Part shown: piece after piece, positions 1 to 4,791 of the stretch | Numbering within the stretch: the stretch's first letter is position 1 | Layout of the letters: each line of letters starts with the position of its first letter | Assembly: GCA_945936265.1 (NCBI GenBank) | Contig: CAMETB010000043.1 | Span: 1-9,578 of the forward strand | DNA length: 9,578 bases | Reading direction: 5' to 3' | DNA from: an uncultured Clostridia bacterium | GTDB lineage: Bacteria; Bacillota; Clostridia; Oscillospirales; CAG-272 | Translations under genes and position numbers: made by a program | The notes under the pieces: generated by a model | What the model was told of the DNA's origin: nothing | Databases searched by the model: none | What the model saw: only the letters and a program-made list of their open reading frames with translations

Positions 1-14
1 CAATTACATTTCTT

Positions 15-42
15 TATCACATTCATCAGATATCTATCACAT
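15..42. repeat. Two direct octamers upstream of the first promoter
   Basis: TATCACAT occurs at 15-22 and again at 35-42, spaced 20 bp (about two helical turns), so both copies would face the same side of the DNA. They lie 24 bp or more upstream of the -35 box. They could be a binding site for a regulator or chance similarity in AT-rich DNA; no function can be read from the sequence. Confidence 0.25.
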
Positions 43-65
43 AACGGAGAAGGGAGTTTAAACGC

Positions 66-94
66 TTGACAAAGTAATTTATTGGATGTATAAT
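66..94 (+). promoter_or_regulatory. Perfect sigma-70/sigma-A promoter for the pRNA-ATPase unit
   Basis: TTGACA at 66-71 and TATAAT at 89-94 are separated by exactly 17 bp, so both hexamers and the spacer match the housekeeping consensus. The -35 region lies in the 13-mer AAACGCTTGACAA (60-72), which recurs exactly at the second promoter (1330-1342). Transcription should begin near 100-102, exactly where the 5' strand of the closing helix of the downstream structured RNA begins. A perfect promoter in front of a leader of about 135 nt suits a highly expressed structural RNA. Confidence 0.85.
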
Positions 95-99
95 AAGAA

Positions 100-234
100 T
101 ATAGCACTACACAGCCTTATGAGCAGTATATTTATATCAGTGATAATTACCGTGTTACAACTACCGCGAGGAGCGGCGCAACCAGGTAAGGGAGTAGTGC
201 CCCGATCACTCAAATATACGTGAGGTGCTATATT
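100..234 (+). ncRNA. Candidate packaging RNA (pRNA) ahead of the packaging ATPase
   Basis: No credible ORF lies between the promoter and the ATPase. By eye the segment folds as follows. The ends pair perfectly (98-107 with 225-234, 10 bp; 7 bp if counted from a start at 101), continued by 110-112 with 220-222. An 8-bp helix pairs 126-133 with 212-219, then a 6-bp helix pairs 139-144 with 205-210. This opens into a three-way junction with two arms: arm A, 147-151 with 185-189, capped by CCGC/GCGG (164-167 with 173-176); and arm B, GGG/CCC (190-192 with 201-203). Bases 113-125 form a bulge. In phi29, pRNA is a short RNA with a closing helix formed by its two ends and a junction carrying two loop-bearing arms; it forms a ring linking the procapsid to the gp16 ATPase. 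The match here is one of architecture and gene context, not sequence. No terminator is visible before the ATPase start, so the 3' end would need processing. A purely regulatory 5' leader is the alternative. Confidence 0.6.
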
Positions 235-237
235 ATG
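223..237 (+). promoter_or_regulatory. Ribosome binding site of the ATPase, inside the RNA closing helix
   Basis: AGGTG (223-227) lies 7 nt before the ATG at 235 and is the only good Shine-Dalgarno site there. This decides the start against the in-frame GTG at 220, which has no such site. Positions 225-234 are also the 3' strand of the closing helix of the candidate pRNA, so a folded pRNA would hide this site. Translation of the ATPase and formation of the closing helix on one transcript should therefore compete. Confidence 0.6.
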
Positions 238-1290
238 GACTATAATAAGGAAATAGCAAAGAAGATAGCCAAAGCGGTGGACAGTCAAAATCAATGGTAC
301 ACCGTACAAAGTATTCTCGGATACTCATGGGCTATCTTTTATATTTTGCTCGGCGCAAGAGAGGCAGGCAAGAGTTATAGCGTAATGGACTTTTTCTTGC
401 ATGAATATTTTACGAAAGGCAAAGACTTTGTCTGGCTGAGACTTACAGAGGCTAGTACTAAGAAACTTCTCAACAATAATGCGATGCAATTTATCGATAT
501 AGGCTTGATGAACAAGTACGGGATAAACAGCAAGGACATAACGGTAAAGGGAAATACGGTATTTTTTAAGGGCAAAAAGATGGCAAAGATACTAGCCTTG
601 AGTACCTTTTACAGTGACAAAGGCATAGCCCACTTTGAAGACAAAGAATTTGAAAACGAAATGTTTGCTTATAATATTTGTTGCGACGAATTCCAGAGGG
701 AGCGAAACGAGAAAAACACGTTTGATATCACCTACGCTTTTGTCAACCAACTCGAAAACCTAGTCCGGCACAAAACAAATTGCCGTATCTTCCTTATCGG
801 CAACACCGTCGAAGATTGCAGTGACATCTTGGCAACGCTATTTAATTTCATACCTGAGACGTTCGGCAGATATAAACTAAAAAAGAAACGTTGCGTAATA
901 GACTATATCCCACCAAGTAAAAAGTATTTAGAGCGACGTAAAGGTAGCATTGCCAACTTATTAACGCCCGATGCAAGCACATTTACCAACGAACAGAAGT
1001 TTGACCGTGGTAAGATATATAAAGGACGAGTGTATAAACCTCAATACGTAATACAGTTCAGAAACACATGGTTTACCGTATGGGACGATAACGTGATTTT
1101 AAGGTACAACAAAGAAAATAAACCTATTATCCCAATGGTGCCACTGCTGCTTAATAACTCTGTTTTCAGAAGTGAGTTACGCGACGAAATTATTTTGATG
1201 AACTATGAAAAGCGGTTTATGTTCCGTGACTTGTTGACACAAAAAATGTTTGATAAGTGCATAAAGGAAATAAAAGGTATAAAAGGGTAA
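235..1290 (+). CDS. DNA packaging ATPase, phi29 gp16-like
   Basis: This 351-residue protein is close to the size of phi29 gp16 (332) and would drive DNA into the procapsid by ATP hydrolysis. The P-loop GAREAGKS (residues 40-47) matches gp16's GARGIGKS in sequence and surroundings. Walker B is NICCDEFQRER, with Asp151-Glu152; gp16 has a very similar hydrophobic-DEF-x-RE block. A later segment with IFLIGN followed by LFNFIPE resembles gp16's CLSN...FFNLVPD. The C-terminal third corresponds to gp16's small nuclease-like domain, thought to contact pRNA and DNA, but I see no clear nuclease catalytic residues. The start at ATG 235 has AGGTG 7 nt upstream. It is the first gene after the candidate pRNA, and a terminator-like hairpin follows the stop, so pRNA and ATPase appear to form their own transcription unit. 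The gp16-type assignment is firm; details of the C-terminus are not. Confidence 0.88.
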   Translation: MDYNKEIAKKIAKAVDSQNQWYTVQSILGYSWAIFYILLGAREAGKSYSVMDFFLHEYFTKGKDFVWLRLTEASTKKLLNNNAMQFIDIGLMNKYGINSKDITVKGNTVFFKGKKMAKILALSTFYSDKGIAHFEDKEFENEMFAYNICCDEFQRERNEKNTFDITYAFVNQLENLVRHKTNCRIFLIGNTVEDCSDILATLFNFIPETFGRYKLKKKRCVIDYIPPSKKYLERRKGSIANLLTPDASTFTNEQKFDRGKIYKGRVYKPQYVIQFRNTWFTVWDDNVILRYNKENKPIIPMVPLLLNNSVFRSELRDEIILMNYEKRFMFRDLLTQKMFDKCIKEIKGIKG

Positions 1291-1292
1291 AC

Positions 1293-1326
1293 ACAAAAAA
1301 CTTGTAAAAAGTTACAAAAAACTTGT
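1293..1326 (+). repeat. 13-bp direct repeat after the ATPase
   Basis: ACAAAAAACTTGT is present exactly at 1293-1305 and 1314-1326, 21 bp apart. The 11-nt AAAAAACTTGT core of either copy can pair with ACAAGTTTTTT at 1339-1349, so two alternative terminator stems exist. A smaller hairpin, TTGTAA (1302-1307) with TTACAA (1312-1317), lies between them. The repeat may be a duplicated terminator arm. Confidence 0.6.
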
Positions 1327-1352
1327 TAAAAACGCTTGACAAGTTTTTTTTT
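1316..1352 (+). terminator. Terminator-like hairpin of the pRNA-ATPase unit
   Basis: AAAAAACTTGT (1316-1326) pairs with ACAAGTTTTTT (1339-1349) over 11 bp with a 12-nt loop, and the T-run continues to 1352 (nine T in all). It starts 26 bp after the ATPase stop. The stem is mostly A-T with only two G-C pairs, so it is weak by GC content, but the long U-tract is typical of intrinsic terminators. Its 3' arm overlaps the -35 box of the next promoter. Confidence 0.6.
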
Positions 1353-1364
1353 ATGCTTTATAAT
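1336..1364 (+). promoter_or_regulatory. Perfect sigma-70/sigma-A promoter for the replication genes
   Basis: TTGACA at 1336-1341 and TATAAT at 1359-1364 have a 17-bp spacer, a full consensus match. The -35 lies in the same 13-mer (AAACGCTTGACAA, 1330-1342) as at the first promoter. The spacer contains the nine-T run of the overlapping terminator. Transcription would start near 1371, giving a leader of about 54 nt before the first gene. Confidence 0.85.
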
Positions 1365-1388
1365 CTTAATGTAATAAAACAAAAACGA

Positions 1389-1410
1389 CCGTCGGCGGTA
1401 TATCCGACGG
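1389..1410 (+). other. Leader stem-loop before the first replication-region gene
   Basis: CCGTCGG (1389-1395) pairs with CCGACGG (1404-1410), a 7-bp, GC-rich stem with an 8-nt loop and no U-tract. It lies about 18 nt from the predicted transcript 5' end and ends 14 nt before the ATG at 1425, just ahead of the AGAGG ribosome binding site. It could protect the 5' end of the transcript or shape translation initiation. Confidence 0.65.
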
Positions 1411-1424
1411 AAAGAGGCGAAAGA

Positions 1425-1664
1425 ATGAACAAAGACGAAATTAAGAAAGTATTGCGGCGTTGTTCTGCTGTTGATTTTAAAACCAGTCGCAGTGATTGTC
1501 CAGATTGCTACAGGCGTAACGACCTTCTCAGAGAGGCATGCTGCATTATAATCGAGCAGGAAAAAGAGATTGAGCGACTTATAGGGGAACGTAATCAAGG
1601 CGTCGAAATAATTGCACGATTATGTAATCTTAGCAACGAACTATTAAAGGAGTATGAGAAATGA
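1425..1664 (+). CDS. Small Cys-rich phage protein, function unknown
   Basis: This encodes 79 residues. The ATG at 1425 is preceded by AGAGG (1413-1417); the open frame reaches further back only by a TTG inside the terminator/promoter region, so the ATG is chosen. The N-terminal half has five Cys, including Cys13, a CPDC motif near residues 24-27 and a CC pair near 38-39, followed by a helical stretch EQEKEIERL. From memory, this matches the pattern of a small protein common in Bacillota phages and prophages: one or two Cys, a DC..C segment, another Cys, then Q-x-x-EIERL. That family may bind zinc but has no established role. The stop overlaps the next start (ATGA), which suggests translational coupling. 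Confidence 0.7.
   Translation: MNKDEIKKVLRRCSAVDFKTSRSDCPDCYRRNDLLREACCIIIEQEKEIERLIGERNQGVEIIARLCNLSNELLKEYEK
1647..1664 (+). repeat. Short copy of the translation-start cassette
   Basis: AAGGAGTATGAGAAATGA here is identical to the first 18 bp of the copy at 2052 and differs by one base from that at 1816. It supplies the ribosome binding site (AAGGAG, 8 nt before the ATG at 1661) of the next gene and also encodes the last residues (KEYEK) of the previous one. Confidence 0.75.
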
Positions 1665-1849
1665 GAAAACAAAAAATTAAGCCATATAAGAAAATTTTGT
1701 ATATAGAGGGGGAAAGTGTAGATCCACGGTTTTTACGAGACTTGCGTGCATCAAACCCTGAGATTTTTATAATTATATATAGGCAAGGTAGTGCGCAACC
1801 AAATTTAGTTGATATAAGGAGTATGAGGAATGAAAAACATATATATTAG
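1661..1849 (+). CDS. Small hypothetical protein
   Basis: This encodes 62 residues, starting at an ATG that overlaps the previous stop and has AAGGAG 8 nt upstream. The N-terminus is basic (MRKQKIKPYKK); a hydrophobic patch (EIFIIIY) lies in the middle. I do not recognise a family. The last residues are encoded within the repeated start cassette of the next ORF, which begins in another frame at 1830, so the C-terminus may have been changed by the event that copied the cassette. It is supported by its good ribosome binding site and tight packing in the operon. Confidence 0.5.
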   Translation: MRKQKIKPYKKILYIEGESVDPRFLRDLRASNPEIFIIIYRQGSAQPNLVDIRSMRNEKHIY

Positions 1850-1854
1850 ACAAA
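1816..1854 (+). repeat. 39-bp repeat, first copy: ribosome binding site plus eight codons
   Basis: This 39-bp segment matches 2052-2090 at 38 of 39 positions (1828 G versus 2064 A). It contains AAGGAG, 8 nt of spacing, an ATG (1830) and codons for MKNIYIRQ. The copies start 236 bp apart. Here the open frame continues into MTKQEQ..., but a second ATG at 1866 has its own AAGGGG ribosome binding site. Confidence 0.85.
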
Positions 1855-1865
1855 AAGGGGTTAAA

Positions 1866-2030
1866 ATGACAAAGCAAGAACAAATTGAAGAAATGGCAAA
1901 AGATATTGTAAGAATTGCAGGTTTAGATGTTTACGGAAAAGCCGAAGAACTTGTCAATTTAGGTTATCGAAAACTCCCTGAAGATAGCGCTATCTTGACA
2001 AAAGTCGAAAAGCAAAAATTACCTAAATAA
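1866..2030 (+). CDS. Small phage protein of the MTKQEQIEEMAK...GYRK type
   Basis: From ATG 1866 this is 54 residues. AAGGGG (1854-1859) lies 6 nt upstream. The same frame also opens at ATG 1830 inside the 39-bp repeat, adding MKNIYIRQKGVK (66 residues). I prefer 1866 because MTKQEQIEEMAK is, from memory, the usual N-terminus of a small protein common in Bacillota phages, whose C-terminal part reads A-EL-x-x-x-GYRK, as here (AEELVNLGYRK). The version here is shorter between those blocks than the forms I recall. Its role is unknown. The eight residues from the repeat are identical to the start of the next gene and may be a duplicated fragment. Confidence 0.6.
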   Translation: MTKQEQIEEMAKDIVRIAGLDVYGKAEELVNLGYRKLPEDSAILTKVEKQKLPK

Positions 2031-2051
2031 ATGTATGAACAAGGATTTTAG

Positions 2052-2090
2052 AAGGAGTATGAGAAATGAAAAACATATATATTAGACAAA
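2052..2090 (+). repeat. 39-bp repeat, second copy: ribosome binding site plus eight codons
   Basis: This is the second copy of the cassette at 1816-1854. AAGGAG at 2052-2057 lies 8 nt before the ATG at 2066, and the repeat then encodes MKNIYIRQ. In this copy the codons run straight into the remainder of the downstream gene with no competing start, so this is probably the parent copy. Confidence 0.85.
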
Positions 2091-2314
2091 TAACAAGGCG
2101 CGAGCCGATCAATAATTACGGTAAACTGGGTTACGTATTGCACACGGAAGTACTTATAAACCCGCCCAGCGAGATACTCGCCGAGGCAAATTATAAAAAG
2201 CATATTAAATTTCACAGGATAGTAACCTTGCCGGAAGAATACGACACTGACGCCGTTATAACATGGCTGAAGGACACTTACAACTATAGCAATATAAATA
2301 TTTTATACAAATAA
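2066..2314 (+). CDS. Hypothetical protein, 82 residues
   Basis: The start at ATG 2066 has AAGGAG 8 nt upstream within the repeat. The protein is mixed, with a basic N-terminal part (RQITRREP) and a C-terminal stretch rich in Tyr and Asn. A segment with FHRIVTLPEEYDTDAVITWLKDTY suggests a beta strand followed by a helix. I recognise no family. It lies in the accessory cluster before the replication proteins and is probably co-transcribed with them. No membrane segment or catalytic motif is visible. Confidence 0.6.
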   Translation: MKNIYIRQITRREPINNYGKLGYVLHTEVLINPPSEILAEANYKKHIKFHRIVTLPEEYDTDAVITWLKDTYNYSNINILYK

Positions 2315-2362
2315 ATTATGCGCGCATTGCATATTTACAGAAATTAAAAAGGAGATTATATT

Positions 2363-2653
2363 ATGGAAAACGAAAACAAAGAAATCAAAAACGAAATTGT
2401 AAAGGTGATCGGCAGAATAAGCAAAAAAGGTAATGAATACTACCAGACGGCTATCAACGTAGAGGGCGAACAAGAGAATAAGTTTATTCCGGTGTTCTTA
2501 AAAAAGGGAGTTGAAAAACTCAATTTTACGTCAATGGAAAGAAAGGTAGACAAGCGCGGCGTTGTTTATACTCTATATGAGGTTCCCGCACGTAACGTTT
2601 TCTTTCCTAAGGAAGAGAACGGAGAAATCGCAAAAGCAATAGTTACTCGCTAG
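2363..2653 (+). CDS. Small protein, possible ssDNA-binding (OB-fold) protein
   Basis: This encodes 96 residues with a strong ribosome binding site (AAAAAGGAG) before ATG 2363. The body reads as alternating short strands: IVKVIGRISKKGNEYYQTAINV, then FIPVFLKK, then GVVYTLYEVPARNVFF. This layout suits a small beta-barrel such as the OB fold of single-stranded DNA-binding proteins, and phi29 has a small SSB (gp5, about 124 residues) among its replication genes. Its position just before helicase and polymerase supports the idea. I see no clear sequence match, so the role is inferred from context and predicted strand pattern only. Confidence 0.4.
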   Translation: MENENKEIKNEIVKVIGRISKKGNEYYQTAINVEGEQENKFIPVFLKKGVEKLNFTSMERKVDKRGVVYTLYEVPARNVFFPKEENGEIAKAIVTR

Positions 2654-2660
2654 AAATATT

Positions 2661-2687
2661 TACCGCCGTAAATGCGCTACGGCGGTA
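2661..2687 (+). other. Strong stem-loop between the SSB-like gene and the helicase
   Basis: TACCGCCGTA (2661-2670) pairs perfectly with TACGGCGGTA (2678-2687), a 10-bp stem with a 7-nt loop. No U-tract follows, so it is not a standard terminator. It ends 17 nt before the helicase ATG at 2705 and just before its GAGG. An in-frame ATG at 2672 lies in the loop and has no ribosome binding site, so it is not taken as the start. Confidence 0.75.
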
Positions 2688-2704
2688 TTAAATACGAGGT
2701 TAAC

Positions 2705-3799
2705 ATGAAAGAAAAAGACAAGATAAATTTTTTAACGTTGCTTAGAAAGCACGTTCATTACGTTGACGGGTTCTGGATATTAAACGGAGCTCCGACAAGC
2801 GAGGATGAGGTCAGGGACTTTATCCGGCAGCAAGGCATCCCCGTTTTAGAAAAAGACGTTACCGACATGTTAAGCGAGTTGAGTTATTACCGTTATTTTA
2901 TGAACGTAGACAAGTATTTTCGCGACAGCATAGAAAGCAGGGCAAAAAAGGGTGAAAGCAAATACTTTTCATCAATGGACGAACTTTATCCGGGAAATAA
3001 GTTTCGGCAGATAATGAACTATTATTTGTTTAATGAAGATTGTTACTGCTTTATATTGGTGGGATACGGTCAGACCGGAAAAACAACGTTTGTCAGCTTA
3101 ATGGCAAAAATAATCGGTGACGCCTTTTTTGGGCGCTCAAACGTAGCACTACTTAAAAACAGCCACGGCACTGCTATCCTTGAGGGAAAAATGCTTTTCG
3201 AGGTTGCAGAGGCGCAAGACCTTGACCTTGATACGGCGAACCTGCTTAAAAGCATAATAACAAACGACGATATATACATAAACCCTAAATTTCAATTACC
3301 GAGGACGATAAAGCCACACTCTAAGCTCATAATGACCTGTAATAACGTCCCGCGTTTTAAGGTAACGGACGACGGAATAATAAGGCGTTTTATTACCGTT
3401 AAGATGGATAATAAAATAACAAGGCAAAACAAACATTTTATTGAAATGATAGAGGACGATATCCCCTATATAATTTACGAGGCGCTGAACAACCCGTTCG
3501 ATATCCGCGACTTTGCAAAAGAACAATACGCATTTTTTGAAAACGACCCGCAGTGGGGGTTTGGGTGCGGTCAGGCTGAAAACGAATACGAGGGCATCAC
3601 GGAGTACGACAAATACAAATCAATGTGCAGAGCCTTAGGGTATAACCCCAGAAACAAAATGAACTTTGACAAGTTTATTGAACTTGCCAAAATATATAAA
3701 CGTAAGGCAGAAAGATGCGGTATAACTTTAAACGACTTACAGGGATACAATGGTGCGACACCATTCGACGCCTGCGAGCAAGAAACGTTAAATTTTTAG
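2705..3799 (+). CDS. SF3 helicase / D5-type NTPase
   Basis: This encodes 364 residues from ATG 2705 (GAGG 5-6 nt upstream; the earlier in-frame ATG is buried in a hairpin loop). The P-loop is GYGQTGKT (residues 120-127). It is followed by LEGKMLFEVAEAQDLD, containing the acidic Walker B-like residues (about 166-169), then the LLKSIITNDDIYINPKF segment, and LIMTCNNVPRF (motif C, Asn213-Asn214), then RRF (Arg227-228), the likely arginine finger. This order is typical of superfamily 3 helicases and the helicase part of D5/P4-type phage replication proteins. The N-terminal 100 residues have no recognisable primase motif. It should unwind DNA during replication as a ring. phi29 itself has no such helicase. 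The frame ends in a slippery sequence and UAG, in phase to fuse to the polymerase downstream. Confidence 0.85.
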   Translation: MKEKDKINFLTLLRKHVHYVDGFWILNGAPTSEDEVRDFIRQQGIPVLEKDVTDMLSELSYYRYFMNVDKYFRDSIESRAKKGESKYFSSMDELYPGNKFRQIMNYYLFNEDCYCFILVGYGQTGKTTFVSLMAKIIGDAFFGRSNVALLKNSHGTAILEGKMLFEVAEAQDLDLDTANLLKSIITNDDIYINPKFQLPRTIKPHSKLIMTCNNVPRFKVTDDGIIRRFITVKMDNKITRQNKHFIEMIEDDIPYIIYEALNNPFDIRDFAKEQYAFFENDPQWGFGCGQAENEYEGITEYDKYKSMCRALGYNPRNKMNFDKFIELAKIYKRKAERCGITLNDLQGYNGATPFDACEQETLNF

Positions 3800-4791
3800 A
3801 GGTGAAAAGCGGTGACCTTTTTGACGCCGATAGGGTATCTGACCCGTTCACATGTTATTATTTCCGAACAACAAGCGCTTGCAAAATAATATATTATGAT
3901 TTTTTTGGCGGTAAGTGGCACAAAAGGCTCAGTCAAATAAGTTTCAGCCGAAAAGAAATAGACCCGGTTAAGTGCGTTCTGGCGTTCAGAAAGATAGCGA
4001 AAAGTTTTGACGAGCTGGTACCGTATGAGCCGAATATTTCTTACAGCAACGGGGTATACGTTTATTATAAAAAAAACTACAAAGGTTACGTTACAGTACT
4101 TGACATGAACAGCGCATACTTATATGCAATAAGTCAACCGCTGCCGGACTGGAAAACAAAAACACCTTGTTCAGTTTCCGAGGTATGGAGTGGTAAATAT
4201 GATTACTATTGTTTTGAAAATTTATTGCACAGAGAAATGTTTTACAAGGAAGACAAAAAGAAAATGCAAGGCGCAATGTTATGGGCAGACGTTAAGATAT
4301 ACGGGTTTAAAAGCAGAGTGTTTTACAAGAAAACCGCCGAAGAATTGTACCGGCTTAGATGCACGGAAAACAAAGAAAAGTACAAGAACATTGCCAACAT
4401 CGCCGTCGGTTGTATGCATAAGCACAGCGGAAAACAAAATAATACGACAATGGCGGCTGGTTTGTATGCATGGTTTTCATGGAAGATAGACTATCTGGTT
4501 GACAGCTTTGAAAAAAAAGGGTATAACGTTATTATGGTAAATACAGACTCTATAAAAATAGAGGGGAAATATAACCGGGTAGATAACCTAGTTACGATAG
4601 GCGACGGCTTAGGTGAGTTTAAAGTCGAATATGAGGGGATGGCGGAATATATAAGCGAGGGGCACTATAAGGAACAGCGCGAGAAATGGAAAGGTAAACC
4701 CGCGTACATGATAGACGGATACCCTCGATGCAAGTTTATAGAAAATATAGAAGAGGAGCTTAAAATATATGAAAAATACGCCATTATCTGA
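3715..4791 (+). CDS. Minimal family B DNA polymerase, phi29-type core without exonuclease
   Basis: As drawn, 358 residues. Motif A is LDMNSAYL (Asp130), motif B K224-x-x-x-N228-IAVG, motif C VNTDSIKI (Asn276, Asp278), then GEFKVE and a KWKG segment as in phi29 polymerase. A YSNG (110-113) before motif A resembles the YxGG element. phi29 polymerase has 575 residues with motif A at 249; here there is no room for the 3'-5' exonuclease and none of its motifs is visible. A-to-B and B-to-C distances are about 40 and 21 residues shorter than in phi29, which fits loss of TPR1 and TPR2. The start is uncertain. ATG 3715 (AAGG 7 nt upstream) overlaps the helicase by 85 nt; GTG 3802 lies just after the helicase stop; or it is made by -1 frameshifting at 3790-3796. 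The polymerase identity is good; the first 29 residues are doubtful. Confidence 0.78.
   Translation: MRYNFKRLTGIQWCDTIRRLRARNVKFLEVKSGDLFDADRVSDPFTCYYFRTTSACKIIYYDFFGGKWHKRLSQISFSRKEIDPVKCVLAFRKIAKSFDELVPYEPNISYSNGVYVYYKKNYKGYVTVLDMNSAYLYAISQPLPDWKTKTPCSVSEVWSGKYDYYCFENLLHREMFYKEDKKKMQGAMLWADVKIYGFKSRVFYKKTAEELYRLRCTENKEKYKNIANIAVGCMHKHSGKQNNTTMAAGLYAWFSWKIDYLVDSFEKKGYNVIMVNTDSIKIEGKYNRVDNLVTIGDGLGEFKVEYEGMAEYISEGHYKEQREKWKGKPAYMIDGYPRCKFIENIEEELKIYEKYAII
3790..3799 (+). promoter_or_regulatory. Candidate -1 frameshift site joining helicase to polymerase
   Basis: In the helicase frame the last codons read TTA AAT TTT TAG, so bases 3790-3796 form A AAT TTT, a canonical X XXY YYZ slippery heptamer, placed directly before the stop. 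A -1 slip would continue in the polymerase frame (TTT TTA GAG GTG...), giving a helicase-polymerase fusion of about 694 residues. Possible stimulators are weak: a 6-bp stem (3798-3803 with 3815-3820, one G-U) very close to the site, and a small GGGT/ACCC hairpin at 3833-3845. Confidence 0.45.

Noticed and set aside
1..61. All three forward frames are open at the left edge (stops at 42-44, 59-61 and 67-69), so the C-terminus of an upstream gene might be present.
   Set aside because: At most about 22 residues, with no recognisable motif in any frame; frames this short are open by chance. Noted only as possible.
220..234. In-frame GTG start for the ATPase at 220.
   Set aside because: It has no ribosome binding site and lies within the structured RNA; ATG 235 has AGGTG at good spacing and gives an N-terminus like gp16.
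100..234. A tRNA or a classical riboswitch in the leader.
   Set aside because: The paired ends enclose a rod and three-way junction, not a cloverleaf, there is no T-loop GTTCNANNC sequence, and no known riboswitch core was recognised; the pRNA reading fits fold and neighbour better.
2317..2326. Perfect 10-bp palindrome ATGCGCGCAT before the SSB-like gene.
   Set aside because: Too short, with no second copy and no workable RNA loop; it could be a site for a dimeric regulator, but nothing supports it.
4190..4489. 99-residue + strand ORF inside the polymerase gene.
   Set aside because: It overlaps conserved polymerase motifs in another frame, lacks a ribosome binding site and has a biased Lys/Thr/Cys composition typical of a shadow frame.
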